A stretch of DNA of 64,000 nucleotides from Nocardia nova SH22a (GCF_000523235.1 NZ_CP006850.1:8284533-8348532); one strand, 5' to 3'. Positions 8,864 through 17,908 are shown, numbered from the stretch's first letter. A program made the numbers and translations. Notes: generated from the sequence alone by a model not told the origin.

Positions 8864-10219
8864 ATGGCGGTAGTCGCCGGTGGTGTGTTCATCGACTGGG
8901 AACACCTGACCGGGCAGCCGAAACTCGTCGTGGATCTGATCACCTTCCCGATCTTCAGCGCCCTGGCGGGCTGGCTCACCAACTGGACCGGCGTGCTGAT
9001 GCTGTTCTGGCCGTTGCGATTTCGCGGCGTCCGGATTCCGGGACTACAGGTGCTCTATCCGTACTTCCCGCGGCGCGTGCAGGTGCTCCCCACCTTCTCC
9101 GGCGACGGTAAGCGCCTCGGCTTCCAGGGCTTCATTCCGGCGCGCGCGGAGAAGATGGCCAGTATCTGCGTGGACATGGCGATCATGCGGATCGGCAGCC
9201 CGCGCGATTTCATCCACGAACTCGATCTCGAGGGTATCGCCGACTACATCGCCGACCAGGCGCACGAACAGCTGCAGCAGATCGTCGACGATGTGATGTA
9301 CCGGGAGAATCCGGAACTGTGGCGGGCGGTGCCGCGACCGGCCAAGCAGATTCTGTATCAGCGCATCGACAAGGAACTGCCGAAGCTGTGCCGCCGCGGA
9401 TTCGAGCAGCTCGGCGACAATGTCGACCAGCTCATCGACATCAAGATCTTCGTGATCCGCTATCTGCAGGCGAATCCGGAGATCCTCAAGGATCTGACCA
9501 CCACGATCGCCGCGCCGGAGCTGCGCTTCATGGTCCGCATCGGCCTGCTCGGCGCACCGTTCGGCGTGCTGCTGGCGCTGTACATGCATGTGCACTACGA
9601 CATTCCGGTGATCGGCTGGATCCCGGGATGGCTGGTGGTGCTGGCGGCGGCCGCGGCGATCGGCGTCCTGGTCAACATGATCGCCATCAAGATGGTGTTC
9701 GAGCCCGGCGATCCGCAGCCGCGCTACAAGTACCTCTGGCGGCAGGCGCTGCTGGCCAAACGACAGCCGCAGGCCGCCGCCGATCTGGCCCACATCCTGG
9801 CCTATCAGGTCCTGACGCTGCCGAATCTCGCCGCCGAACTGCTCGACGGGCCGAACGGCGACAAGACCCGGCAGCTGGTGGAACATCTCATCGCCGACGA
9901 GATCCGCGCCCAGCTGGGCCCCACCCGCTCGGTGGTGCGCGCGGCCTTCGGTGCGCGCCAGTTCGACAATCTCCAGGTGGGCGCGGCCGGCGCCGCGGTG
10001 GGCCTGGCGCCGAGTCTGGTCGAGGACGAGGAATTCGCGCGGGACCAGGCTCGCAAGATCGACGAATTCGCCGCCCGGAAGCTCAAACAGCTCACCCCGG
10101 GCGAGTTCATGGAGATGTTCTACGCCTCGGTCGAGCAGGACGCCTGGCTGCTGTATCTGCACGGCGCCGCACTGGGCCTCGTCGTCGGCGCGGTGCATCT
10201 GCTGATCTTCGGCTGGTAG
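8864..10219 (+). CDS. DUF445 family membrane protein
   Basis: This 451-residue protein has one hydrophobic N-terminal segment (LVVDLITFPIFSALAGWLTNWTGVLMLFWPL), a central helical pair around residues 225-270 (LGAPFGVLLALYMHV, WLVVLAAAAAIGVLVNMIAIKMVF), and a C-terminal helix LLYLHGAALGLVVGAVHLLIF. The P-L-x-x-L-x-N-W-x-A motif around the first helix and the repeated NMIAIKMVFEP are typical of DUF445 (YheB/YjiN-like) proteins. Function is unknown. ATG 8864 follows AAGGGGGA, a good Shine-Dalgarno; an upstream in-frame ATG at 8843 lacks one. Confidence 0.75.
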   Translation: MAVVAGGVFIDWEHLTGQPKLVVDLITFPIFSALAGWLTNWTGVLMLFWPLRFRGVRIPGLQVLYPYFPRRVQVLPTFSGDGKRLGFQGFIPARAEKMASICVDMAIMRIGSPRDFIHELDLEGIADYIADQAHEQLQQIVDDVMYRENPELWRAVPRPAKQILYQRIDKELPKLCRRGFEQLGDNVDQLIDIKIFVIRYLQANPEILKDLTTTIAAPELRFMVRIGLLGAPFGVLLALYMHVHYDIPVIGWIPGWLVVLAAAAAIGVLVNMIAIKMVFEPGDPQPRYKYLWRQALLAKRQPQAAADLAHILAYQVLTLPNLAAELLDGPNGDKTRQLVEHLIADEIRAQLGPTRSVVRAAFGARQFDNLQVGAAGAAVGLAPSLVEDEEFARDQARKIDEFAARKLKQLTPGEFMEMFYASVEQDAWLLYLHGAALGLVVGAVHLLIFGW

Positions 10220-10224
10220 TAAAT

Positions 10225-10248
10225 ACAAGCACGCATGCTTGCATTTTT
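10225..10248 (+). terminator. Short hairpin with T tract (terminator or operator)
   Basis: CAAGCA-CGCA-TGCTTG (10225-10240) is a 6-bp stem followed by CA and seven Ts. It directly follows the DUF445 gene and fits a weak Rho-independent terminator. The symmetric CAAGC...GCTTG core also resembles TetR-type operators and lies just upstream of the next gene, so either role is possible. Confidence 0.45.
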
Positions 10249-10273
10249 TTCGGCCCGTTGCCATGCTGTCGTC

Positions 10274-11065
10274 ATGGCTGATCTGGAGGCGCTGCTCGCC
10301 GATTTCGAGGCCGAGTGCGCGGACCTCGACCACCTGGTCGCACCGCTCTCCGATGCGGACTGGGCCCGCCCGACGCCCGCCGAGGGCTGGACCATCGCCC
10401 ACCAGATCGCCCATCTGACCTGGACCGACGAGGTGTCGACGATCGCCGCGACCGATGCCGCGCGGTTCGCCGAGTTGCTGCGCGAGGCCGCGACGAAGAT
10501 CGCCACCTTCGTCGACGACGCGGCCGCCGAACTCGCGACCCTGCCGCCCGGGGATCTGCTGGTGCGGTGGCGACGGGGGCGAACTGGTCTGGCAGCGGCG
10601 CTGCGGGCCGTCCCCGCCGGGACGAAACTGCCGTGGTTCGGACCGCCGATGAGCCCGATGTCGATGGTCAGCGCCCGATTGATGGAGACCTGGGCACACG
10701 GTCAGGATGTGGCCGACACCTTGGACAGGCCCCGGGCAGCGACCGCGCGGCTGCGCAATATCGCCCATATCGGCGTGCGGACTCGCGATTTCGCCTACAC
10801 CGTGCACGGACGGCCACTGCCGGCGGAACCGTTCCGGATCGAGTTGACCGCTCCGGACGGCACGGTCTGGAGCTGGGGCCCGGAGGATGCCGCTCAGCGC
10901 GTCACCGGTTCGGCACTGGACTTCTGCCTGCTGGTGACGCAGCGCCGCCACCGTGACGATCTACCGCTCACCACGGTCGGCGCCGACGCCGCCGAATGGC
11001 TGACCATCGCGCAGGCTTTCGCGGGACCGCCCGGAACCGGACGTGAAGCCGGCCGGTTCGACTGA
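10274..11065 (+). CDS. TIGR03084-type DinB/MDMPI-fold metal-binding protein
   Basis: This 263-residue protein belongs to the mycothiol-dependent maleylpyruvate isomerase / DinB-fold group. The N-terminal four-helix bundle contains [16 protein letters not shown], whose His residues are metal ligands, and [15 protein letters not shown] supplies the third His. The C-terminal region (about 165-260) matches the accessory domain of the TIGR03084 subfamily. Members are thought to be mycothiol-dependent or metal-dependent transferases; the substrate is unknown. ATG 10274 gives the standard N-terminus. The gene ends at a hairpin that spans its stop codon. Confidence 0.75.
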   Translation: MADLEALLADFEAECADLDHLVAPLSDADWARPTPAEGWTIAHQIAHLTWTDEVSTIAATDAARFAELLREAATKIATFVDDAAAELATLPPGDLLVRWRRGRTGLAAALRAVPAGTKLPWFGPPMSPMSMVSARLMETWAHGQDVADTLDRPRAATARLRNIAHIGVRTRDFAYTVHGRPLPAEPFRIELTAPDGTVWSWGPEDAAQRVTGSALDFCLLVTQRRHRDDLPLTTVGADAAEWLTIAQAFAGPPGTGREAGRFD

Positions 11066-11072
11066 ACCGGCC
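11051..11072 (+). terminator. Hairpin spanning stop codon
   Basis: GGCCGGTTC-GACT-GAACCGGCC is a perfect 9-bp stem that includes the stop codon of the preceding gene. There is no T tract after it, as is common for actinobacterial terminators. Confidence 0.5.
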
Positions 11073-11393
11073 GAGAAGAGCGGGCGAGCGCCGACTTGGG
11101 GTGCGCCGTGCTTATGGCCGACCGGACGCCGTTGGCCGGAGGTCTTCGAGATCGCAGCTCGAAGCTGGCGCTCGCCAGCACTGTCCGAGTACCCCGGACG
11201 AACACCGGACAAACCCCTGCCCAACCGCTCTCGAATACCCCCTCGAGCCCTCTCCGACGCGCATCGGTGGCTGTGATGTTTGCCGCAGGGGTGCGGCACT
11301 GTGCCGTATCACCCAGTAACCTGGACGCACGTACGACTTTCAACGGTGCGGGTCGTTTACGAGGGGAACAAGGGGAGAGGGAGACGCACCGAT
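11073..11393. other. Intergenic region without a supported gene
   Basis: About 320 bases lie between the TIGR03084-type gene and the next secreted-protein gene. Short open frames here lack ribosome binding sites and codon bias. The last 60 bases include a GGGAGAGGGAGACG purine tract that serves as the ribosome binding site of the next gene. Confidence 0.4.
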
Positions 11394-12086
11394 ATGGCAC
11401 CGCAATCCGCGCAATCCCGGACCGCCGGCCAAATCCTGCAACACACCGCGATCGTGCTCGCCGGTATGGCGAGTATCGGGCTGACGGTCGCCGCCGGGAC
11501 ATATGTCGTCAATCAGATCGGGGACACCGGGCTGCCCGCCGTGATCCACCCCGGGGAGGCGGACACCCCGAACCCGCCCGCACCCGAGGCACTGCACCCC
11601 GCGGCCGAGGCGCCGCGCACCCCATCGGCCACGGCTCGATGGGATCTCGCCGCCGACTCGCGGCCACTCCCGGTCGTCGTCGCGGGTCCGGTTGCGGCCG
11701 AACAGGATTCGGCCCCACCGCCGCCACCGGCACCCGCCTACGCCGCGAACACCGTGCAGTCCGACGGCGTCGGCGGTCGGCTGAATCTGTCCGAAGACAC
11801 CTACCTCGGCGCGAATCTGTCCAGAACGCAACAGCATTCGCTCACCGTCAGGCTCGATACGAACCTTCCCGCGGCCTTCGGCACCACCGAGTCGCCGCAG
11901 GCCGAGTCGGACGCCACATCCGGCGTGACCGAATTCCGCACCGATGTCGACGTGCACAGCGGCGAGTTCAGCGTCGCGATGACCGATCCGCTGCTGGGCC
12001 GCCACGATATGCAGGTCCAGCGCCACACGCAGCCGGGTGCCGTCGATTCCGAGCACCCACAGCTCACGGATTCCGGGCAGGCATAG
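11394..12086 (+). CDS. Hypothetical membrane-anchored or secreted protein
   Basis: This 230-residue protein is not recognised. An N-terminal hydrophobic helix (about residues 18-40, IVLAGMASIGLTVAAGTYVV) follows a short polar leader and may be an anchor or an uncleaved signal. Residues 50-115 are Pro/Ala/Glu-rich and probably unstructured. The C-terminal half is polar with Asp/Thr/Val strands (LNLSEDTYLGANLSRTQ, TEFRTDVDVHSGEFSVAMTD). It is a single gene between a terminator-bounded upstream gene and its own strong terminator at 12100-12135. Confidence 0.6.
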   Translation: MAPQSAQSRTAGQILQHTAIVLAGMASIGLTVAAGTYVVNQIGDTGLPAVIHPGEADTPNPPAPEALHPAAEAPRTPSATARWDLAADSRPLPVVVAGPVAAEQDSAPPPPPAPAYAANTVQSDGVGGRLNLSEDTYLGANLSRTQQHSLTVRLDTNLPAAFGTTESPQAESDATSGVTEFRTDVDVHSGEFSVAMTDPLLGRHDMQVQRHTQPGAVDSEHPQLTDSGQA

Positions 12087-12099
12087 CCACACCACATCA

Positions 12100-12135
12100 C
12101 CGGCCGGTACCGTACTCAGGTACTCGGCCGGTTTT
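12100..12135 (+). terminator. Rho-independent terminator
   Basis: The stem is CCGGCCG GTACC (12100-12111) paired with GGTAC-T-CGGCCGG (12119-12131). That is 12 bp with one bulged T, followed by TTTT. It ends the hypothetical secreted-protein gene. Confidence 0.8.
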
Positions 12136-12308
12136 GGGGTGTCCGCTCCCGTTGAGCACACCTGGAACAGACTGGACGTTCGAGGCATTTCCGCTTGTCA
12201 GCGGTTATCCGCCACCCTGGGCGGGGCCCATACGTTAATCCCCGGTAACTATTTAATAAAGAGGAATTTTGTAGTATTTTTGTGGCAGTCGGGGAACAGG
12301 GAGAGCCT

Positions 12309-12818
12309 ATGGGCCACATCAGGTACGCGAGTGACGTCGGGGCTCCGGTCGAAGTCGCCTTCGCTTACACCGACAACCATCTGTTCGTACCGGATTGGAT
12401 GTTCGGCGTCGCGAGTTTCGAGCCGGTCGGCGAGGCGGAGCACGGCCCGGGCGCGCGCTATACCGCCGCTCTCCAACTCGGTCTGTGGCATCCTGCGGTG
12501 GAATGCGAGATCACCGAATACCGCCGCAATGCGGTGCTCGGATACGCCCTGCGCAGGCGCCGGCCGGGGAAGGCGGCGCCTGCGCAGGAGCGTGACTCGC
12601 CCGCCACCACACTGACACTGCGGGTCGATCCGCTCGGCTACGGGCGGTCCGTACTGACCTTCGAGGTCGACTATCCGGAATTGCGCGGCTGGCCGGTGCG
12701 CGCGGGCGCGCGGGCGCTCGATGCCGCGGTGCAGGCCGCCGTCCGCCGCAGCGAAGCGCAATTACGCAGGGAGATAGAAGAATTCCACGGTACGGATCTT
12801 GTCGGCCGGATTGCGTAG
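12309..12818 (+). CDS. SRPBCC (START-like) family protein
   Basis: This 169-residue protein has the START/polyketide-cyclase-like pattern: IRYASDVGAPVEVAFAYTDNHLFVPDWMFGV at the N-terminus and a long amphipathic C-terminal helix (ALDAAVQAAVRRSEAQLRREIEEF). These domains form a hydrophobic pocket for lipids or aromatic ligands. An Arg/Pro-rich loop at about residues 75-95 (RRRRPGKAAPAQERD) is unusual for the family. ATG 12309 is preceded by GGGAGA. The stop lies ten bases before the RNase H gene, so the two may be co-transcribed. The ligand is unknown. Confidence 0.7.
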   Translation: MGHIRYASDVGAPVEVAFAYTDNHLFVPDWMFGVASFEPVGEAEHGPGARYTAALQLGLWHPAVECEITEYRRNAVLGYALRRRRPGKAAPAQERDSPATTLTLRVDPLGYGRSVLTFEVDYPELRGWPVRAGARALDAAVQAAVRRSEAQLRREIEEFHGTDLVGRIA

Positions 12819-12828
12819 GGTACCGGGC

Positions 12829-13416
12829 ATGATCATCGTGAGCACCGACGGATCCTGCCTGCGTAACCCCGGCGGCGCCATCGGCTGGGCGTGGGTGGAT
12901 CATCAGGGCGGTTCGGCCAGCGCCGGCGCCGCCTCGGGAACCAATCAGGTCGCGGAGCTACGTGCCGTTCTCGAGGCCATCCGAGCTCATCCGGGTGGTG
13001 AGCCGTTGTTCATCGAGAGCGATTCGCTGTACGCGATCAAATGCGCCTCGGAATGGCTACCCGGCTGGCGTCGCAACGGCTGGCGCACCGCGACCGGCAG
13101 TCCGGTCAAGAACGTCGAACTCGTCCGGTGGATCGACCACGCCATCTCCACCCGGCCCGGCCCGGTGCGGTTCCGCTGGGTCCGCGGACATGTCGGCAAC
13201 TACTTCAACGAACAGGCCGATCAGCTGGCCGGTGCGGCCGCCCGCGAGGCGGCCGCGGCCCGCGACGCGGCACCCGACGGTATCGACGATCTACCCCCGC
13301 TACCGCCCGCGGTGGCCGGACCCACGCCCCCGGTGATGACCGACAACACGGTCACGACACCGCTGCGCACGGTCTCCGCGAAAGCCGATACGACGGACAC
13401 GCTCACGCTGTTCTGA
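12829..13416 (+). CDS. rnhA: Ribonuclease H family protein
   Basis: This 195-residue protein should cleave RNA in RNA:DNA hybrids. The type 1 RNase H catalytic set is visible: STDGSCLRNPGG (first Asp), NQVAELRAV (Glu), FIESDSLYAI (Asp), and WVRGHVGNYFNEQAD (His and last Asp). The RNase H fold ends near residue 145. A 50-residue Pro/Thr-rich tail follows with no recognisable domain. ATG 12829 gives a standard N-terminus. Two large hairpins follow the gene and separate it from the convergent mce operon. Confidence 0.85.
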   Translation: MIIVSTDGSCLRNPGGAIGWAWVDHQGGSASAGAASGTNQVAELRAVLEAIRAHPGGEPLFIESDSLYAIKCASEWLPGWRRNGWRTATGSPVKNVELVRWIDHAISTRPGPVRFRWVRGHVGNYFNEQADQLAGAAAREAAAARDAAPDGIDDLPPLPPAVAGPTPPVMTDNTVTTPLRTVSAKADTTDTLTLF

Positions 13417-13441
13417 CCGGCCACAATCCAACCGAATGCTT

Positions 13442-13470
13442 CCGGCGGTGGTGGGTCGGCCCACCGCCGG
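13442..13470. terminator. GC-rich hairpin 1 between rnhA and mce operon
   Basis: CCGGCGGTGG pairs with CCACCGCCGG around a 9-base loop (13452-13460), a perfect 10-bp stem. It lies between convergent transcription units and probably acts as a terminator. Confidence 0.6.
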
Positions 13471-13495
13471 AGGCGCTCGGTGTCCAACCCTCTGC

Positions 13496-13545
13496 ACGAA
13501 CGTGTGCGGCCCGCGGCGTAATCGCCGCGGGCCGCACACGTTCGT
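13496..13545. terminator. 23-bp perfect hairpin between rnhA and mce operon
   Basis: Bases 13496-13518 pair perfectly with 13523-13545 across a TAAT loop, starting ACGAACGTGTGCGG. It lies just past the stop of the mce-associated gene and is likely the bidirectional terminator of both units. No T tract is seen. Confidence 0.75.
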
Positions 13546-13554
13546 CGGATTCGT

Positions 13555-14490
13555 TCAGTTACCAGGTGCAGGCGCCGGGGCCTGCGGGGCGGGCGCGCCT
13601 TCGTTGGCCTGCGGGGCGGTACCGGGCGCGGGCTGTCCGGCTCCCGGGACCGACGGGCCCATACCCTTGGTGACCGGCGAGTCGAACTTGGCCACCAGCC
13701 ATTTGCCGTCGTGCTTCTCCAGCGAGGCCACACCCGAGATGGTGATCTTGCTGGGCTGCTGAACGGCCTGGTTGGTCTGCTCCTGAGTGATGACCAGGAC
13801 GACATTGGCCTGACTGTCGTTACCGGACTCCCACGCGCAGTGGATCTCGTCCAGCTTCGACTTGGCCTGCACGCTGACCATGGCCTGCTTCAACGTGTCC
13901 GAGGCGTCGCCCCAGAACTTGGCCCATTCACCCGTCGACTTGTCCTTGACGCCGGCGAAGTAGGGGTCCAGGTTCTTCGCGTCGTAACTGGCGACCGCCT
14001 TGCCGAAATCGCAGGCCGCCTGGGTGGAATCGTCGCGGTTGGCGAGCTGCTGATCCCGGTCGTCGGCCTTCATCCAGAAGGCCACCACCGCGGTGATCGC
14101 GGCGACCAGCAGTACACCGGCCGCGAACGCGGAGATGATGGGCACCCACGGCGTGCTCTTGTCCTTGGCGGCAGCGGGAGCCGGATTCTCCGGCGCCGGG
14201 GCGGCCACCGGCTGCTTGACCGTCTGCGCGTCGGAGATCGGGCTCGCGGCCGGGAGCTTCACGGTCGCATCCGAATCGCCCGCCTCGGACGAGTCCTCGG
14301 CTTTCGCGGCGGTATCGGCGCCCGTCGAGGTCTCCGCCTTGCTGTCGGAAGCCTTACCAGCGGTCTCGGCCGACGCGTCCGAATCGAACTTGACCGTTGC
14401 GTCCGCGGCGGTGCTGTCTTGCGAATCGACCTTCTCGGTCGACTCGGCATCGTTTTTCGCCTTGTCCTTGGCGGTGTCGTCATCGGACAT
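13555..14490 (-). CDS. mas: Mce-associated membrane protein
   Basis: This 311-residue protein closes the mce operon. The first 115 residues are an acidic Lys/Asp/Ser/Ala-rich, probably disordered cytoplasmic region. One transmembrane helix follows at about residues 130-155 (WVPIISAFAAGVLLVAAITAVVAFW). The exported C-terminal domain has the Mce-associated fold (ACDFGKAVASYD, FWGDASDTLKQAMVSVQAKSKLDEIHCAWES). A Pro/Ala/Gly tail ends the protein. Mas proteins stabilise the Mce complex in mycobacteria. ATG 14490 is used; a GTG at 14505 is possible but has no spacing for a ribosome binding site. It starts 60 bases after mceF. Confidence 0.8.
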   Translation of the reverse strand: MSDDDTAKDKAKNDAESTEKVDSQDSTAADATVKFDSDASAETAGKASDSKAETSTGADTAAKAEDSSEAGDSDATVKLPAASPISDAQTVKQPVAAPAPENPAPAAAKDKSTPWVPIISAFAAGVLLVAAITAVVAFWMKADDRDQQLANRDDSTQAACDFGKAVASYDAKNLDPYFAGVKDKSTGEWAKFWGDASDTLKQAMVSVQAKSKLDEIHCAWESGNDSQANVVLVITQEQTNQAVQQPSKITISGVASLEKHDGKWLVAKFDSPVTKGMGPSVPGAGQPAPGTAPQANEGAPAPQAPAPAPGN

Positions 14491-14550
14491 GTATCGATCT
14501 GTCACCTTCCCGACGCGTCGAACCGCGCCGTATGTTTCGGGCCACTCTAC

Positions 14551-15720
14551 TCATTTCACCGGCGGCAGGGTCCGCTCGTTGGGGTTGACGCCGGCCGGCA
14601 TCTGCGCCCCGTTGTTCGGGACGTCGGGCCGCGGCGCATTCGCCGAACCACGGATCTGCTGATCCGGCGGGGGGTTGGTGCAGTAGTTCCACTTCGGCAG
14701 CGAGCCGTCCTGCACCACATACGGTGCCACAGGTGTATGCGCGTACTGGCAGAAGGGGCGCGGCCAGATGTCGACGATGGTATAGAACTCGTTGTCGTGG
14801 GCCGGCACCCCGATCGCCGAACTGCCGACCACGAGCGACGGGAACAGAGCCCGCAGCGCGGGCAACCGCAGTTGGGCGGCCCGGGTCATCGCCACGAAGT
14901 TGGTGGACAGGCTGGTGACCGGATCGGTGATCTGATCCAGCGTCGCACCCAGCGACTGCATCTGGCCCGGCGCCTGGTCCAGCAGTTTGCGCAGTTCGTC
15001 GTTGGCGTTGTTGAACTGGTTGAACAGCGTCGACGAATTGCGCGTCAACGTGCTCAGATCGGGTTGCGCGTTCGAGGTCGTCGACGCGATCACCTGAAGG
15101 TTCTTCAGCAGATTGGTGGTCTGCGGCAGCAGATTGTCCAGACCGGCGGTCACCAGGCTCAGCGCGTCGATCATGTCGCGCAACTGATCCGGGCCGCCGC
15201 TCAGTGCGGTGTCGAATTCGGTGAGGATGGTGCTGAACCGATCGGGATCGATCTGATCGAAGAAACCACTGGCGTTGACCAGCACATCCGACACCGGAGT
15301 CGGGGTCTGCACCTTCTGCGGATCGAACTGGATCACCGCCCCGTCCTTCAGGAACGGGCCCTGATCGGTATTCGGCTGGAAATCGACGTACTGCTCACCG
15401 GCGGCCGACAGCGCGTGCACGACCACCTGGGTGGCGACCGGGATCTTGTAGCGCGTGTCGATCTCGGTCTCGGCCGCGATCGACGCACCTTGGTTCGTGA
15501 GCTTGATGGAGTTCACCTTGCCGATCCGGAAACCACGCAGCGTCACGTCGTTTCCGGGCTGCAGGCCACCGGATCGGTCCAGCGAGACCGTCACCGTGTA
15601 GGTGCTGCGCAGCGGGTTGATCCGCATGACGCTCACCGCCAGGTACGACGCGCCGATCACGAAGACCACCACCAGTCCCAGTGCGGACAGCAGCAGTTTG
15701 TGTTGCCGTAGCCAGCTCAT
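14551..15720 (-). CDS. mceF: Mce family protein MceF
   Basis: This 389-residue subunit is part of the hexameric Mce lipid channel. An N-terminal signal-anchor helix (about 8-32, KLLLSALGLVVVFVIGASYL) precedes the MlaD/MCE domain (about 38-115, with GLQPGNDVTLRGFRIGKV). A long helical region of about 115-290 forms the needle. The C-terminus is Pro/Asn-rich with four spaced Cys. The start ATG overlaps the mceE stop (ATGA), as in most of this operon. Confidence 0.92.
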   Translation of the reverse strand: MSWLRQHKLLLSALGLVVVFVIGASYLAVSVMRINPLRSTYTVTVSLDRSGGLQPGNDVTLRGFRIGKVNSIKLTNQGASIAAETEIDTRYKIPVATQVVVHALSAAGEQYVDFQPNTDQGPFLKDGAVIQFDPQKVQTPTPVSDVLVNASGFFDQIDPDRFSTILTEFDTALSGGPDQLRDMIDALSLVTAGLDNLLPQTTNLLKNLQVIASTTSNAQPDLSTLTRNSSTLFNQFNNANDELRKLLDQAPGQMQSLGATLDQITDPVTSLSTNFVAMTRAAQLRLPALRALFPSLVVGSSAIGVPAHDNEFYTIVDIWPRPFCQYAHTPVAPYVVQDGSLPKWNYCTNPPPDQQIRGSANAPRPDVPNNGAQMPAGVNPNERTLPPVK

Positions 15721-16826
15721 CGGTGGCCCCCTGTTACTCGGCCGTAGACGATCTGCAGCACCTGGATCAAACTGCCCGTCAAATCCTGCACGTCACGCAC
15801 ATCCCAGACCTTGTTGTTCGGCGCGTCGGTGATGGCGCCGACATCGAGATTGGTCAGGATTCCGGCCACGGCGAGAGTACTGCCCTCGAACGAGGCGTCG
15901 GCCTTCGGACGCACCTCGTGGATGGCGTCCAGCGCCGGTCCGAGGGTGTTGCTCGTCTGCGACAGCGCGTCCATGAGTTTGTGCACGTTGTCCAGCAGCC
16001 CGGCCAGCTGATCGTGGCTGGTGTCGGCGTAGTCGCCGAGTGCCGCGCTGGTGGTGGAGATCTTGCCGAGCAGATCACCGATCTGCTTGTTGTTCTCGGC
16101 GATCGCACCGATCATCTGCGGCAGGGTGTCGGCCACCTGTCCCAGCTGATTGTGATTGGCCTCGATGGTGTTGGCCAGCGCGTCGAACCCGTTGAGCACA
16201 CTGTCGATTCGATCGCTGTCGGCGTGCAGGGTGCCGGTCACGCTCGTCATCTGCTTGATCAGATTGGCGAGCTGATCGGGCCTGCCGCCGACCACCGAAT
16301 CCAGCTCCGAGGTGAGTTTGGTCAGTGCCGCGACACCGCCGCCGTTGAACAGCATCGACACCGACAGCAGCAGTTCCTCGACCGTGGCGCCAGCGGAGGT
16401 GTGGTCGATGCCGATGGTGTCGCCGCTCTTCAGCATCTGGGTGTTCGCATCGGATTTCGGCTTCGACAGTGCGACGAACACATCGCCGAGCGGAGTCGCC
16501 TGCCGCAGTTCCGCGGTGGAGTCCACCGGGAGGGTGATGTCCTTGCGGACGTCCATATCGACGATGGCCTGGTAGTTCTTGGTTTCGATGTGGGTGACCA
16601 CACCGACATCGGAACCACCGATCTTCACCTTGGCCTGATCCGGCAGATTGAGCGCGTTGGCGAATATCGCGTGCACGGTGTAGGTCTCACCGGACTGCCC
16701 CGGTTTGGGCAGCGGCAGACTGTCCACGGTCAAACCACAGCCGGAGGCCAGGACGGTCGCGGAGATCCCGAGTGCCAGGGAGGTCCGGCCGATCGCGGTG
16801 CGCCGCAGGCGCTTCGATCCCATCAT
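15717..16826 (-). CDS. mceE: Mce family lipoprotein MceE
   Basis: This 369-residue Mce subunit has a lipoprotein signal: a basic N-terminus, a hydrophobic stretch, and lipobox LASGC near residue 30. The MCE domain follows (YTVHAIFANALNLPDQAKVKIGGSDVGVVTHIE). The rest is a long helical region. MceE subunits are the lipid-anchored member of the Mce hexamer. The start ATG 16826 overlaps the mceD stop; a second in-frame ATG is at 16823. Confidence 0.92.
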   Translation of the reverse strand: MMGSKRLRRTAIGRTSLALGISATVLASGCGLTVDSLPLPKPGQSGETYTVHAIFANALNLPDQAKVKIGGSDVGVVTHIETKNYQAIVDMDVRKDITLPVDSTAELRQATPLGDVFVALSKPKSDANTQMLKSGDTIGIDHTSAGATVEELLLSVSMLFNGGGVAALTKLTSELDSVVGGRPDQLANLIKQMTSVTGTLHADSDRIDSVLNGFDALANTIEANHNQLGQVADTLPQMIGAIAENNKQIGDLLGKISTTSAALGDYADTSHDQLAGLLDNVHKLMDALSQTSNTLGPALDAIHEVRPKADASFEGSTLAVAGILTNLDVGAITDAPNNKVWDVRDVQDLTGSLIQVLQIVYGRVTGGHR

Positions 16827-17908
16827 TTCGTCAGTCCCAACAGTGCGGCGGACAATCCGAGGTCGGGCCCGAAGTCCTCGATCTTGCCGGTCCGGCAACC
16901 GTCGGACTTCATCTGGATTCGCTCGCAGAAGAGGCTGACGATCTCACCGGACAGAGCAGTACCGAGAACCGCGTGCAGGCGGATGTAGCCGTGCTCACGA
17001 TTCATCGCCCGGTCCATGTTCTGCAGCAGCAGCGGCGCCAGGTCGACCGTTTCGGTGAGGCCCGCGGCATTCTGCCGGAGCTGTTCGGTCACCGCGGTGA
17101 GCCCGGTCAGACTCGAGGACAACTGATCCTTGTACTGACCGAAGACCCCGCTGGTGTTGGCCAGGAAGCTGTTGAGCTGGTCCAGGGTGGCTTGCAGCCC
17201 CGGCGCCTGCTCGGCCAGCAGCGACGACATCTGCGTCACCTGGTTGCTGAAGTCGCGGACGGATTTGTCGTTGTCGGCCAGCATCGAGGTCAACTCGTTG
17301 AGCTTGATGATGATGGTCGAGATCGCGTCCTTGTTGTCCACACCGACTTTCAGCGCACCCGACAACGCGGAGAGCGTGTCCCGGATCTTCTCGCCTTGGC
17401 CGTTGACCATGTCGAAGAGCAGGGTGCCCGACAGCGGTCCCTGCGTCTGGCCCGGAGCGGGCTTCAGCGCGTCGGTGAACTGGTCGATGGTCTTGATCAT
17501 CGTGTCCAGTTCGACCGGGGTGCGGGTCTGCTGCACGGTCAGGTGCGTGTTGTCGGGCAGCTTCGGGCCGCCGGTGTAGCGCGGGGTGAGCTCGATGTGG
17601 CGATCGGTCACGATCGACGGCGAAATGATCGCCGCTGTCACGTTTTTCGGAATGTCCACATCGTGGTTCACCGTCATGTGCACCTCGACGTATTCACCCT
17701 TGGGGATGATCTTGTCGATCTTGCCGACCTCGAGGCCGAGCACGGTGATCGGATTGCCCTCGAAAATGCCTGCGATATTGCGGAAGTCGGCGGTGATGTG
17801 GGTGGAACCACCCACCGCGTTCTGCACCGAACCGCAGCTGCCGAGTACGAGCATCGCGGCGCCGATGGCCGTCACCTTGAGTGCCCGCGAGAGTTTGGTC
17901 AGCTTCAT
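16823..17908 (-). CDS. mceD: Mce family protein MceD (with lipobox)
   Basis: This 361-residue Mce subunit is placed D by operon order. The N-terminus KVTAIGAAMLVLGSCGS carries a lipobox (VLGSC) near residue 22, so it is also predicted to be a lipoprotein, which is unusual for a D subunit. The MCE domain (about 30-115) includes FRNIAGIFEGNPITVLGLEVGKI. A helical region and a C-terminal Cys pair follow. ATG 17908 overlaps the mceC stop (ATGA). An upstream in-frame extension into mceC is rejected because it would hide the signal sequence. Confidence 0.88.
   Translation of the reverse strand: MKLTKLSRALKVTAIGAAMLVLGSCGSVQNAVGGSTHITADFRNIAGIFEGNPITVLGLEVGKIDKIIPKGEYVEVHMTVNHDVDIPKNVTAAIISPSIVTDRHIELTPRYTGGPKLPDNTHLTVQQTRTPVELDTMIKTIDQFTDALKPAPGQTQGPLSGTLLFDMVNGQGEKIRDTLSALSGALKVGVDNKDAISTIIIKLNELTSMLADNDKSVRDFSNQVTQMSSLLAEQAPGLQATLDQLNSFLANTSGVFGQYKDQLSSSLTGLTAVTEQLRQNAAGLTETVDLAPLLLQNMDRAMNREHGYIRLHAVLGTALSGEIVSLFCERIQMKSDGCRTGKIEDFGPDLGLSAALLGLTK

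Noticed and set aside
13711..15711. Long open frame of 666 codons antisense to the mce-associated gene and mceF
   Set aside because: Composition (Arg/Gly/Leu-rich) and lack of a ribosome binding site fit a GC shadow; the opposite strand has conserved Mce domains.
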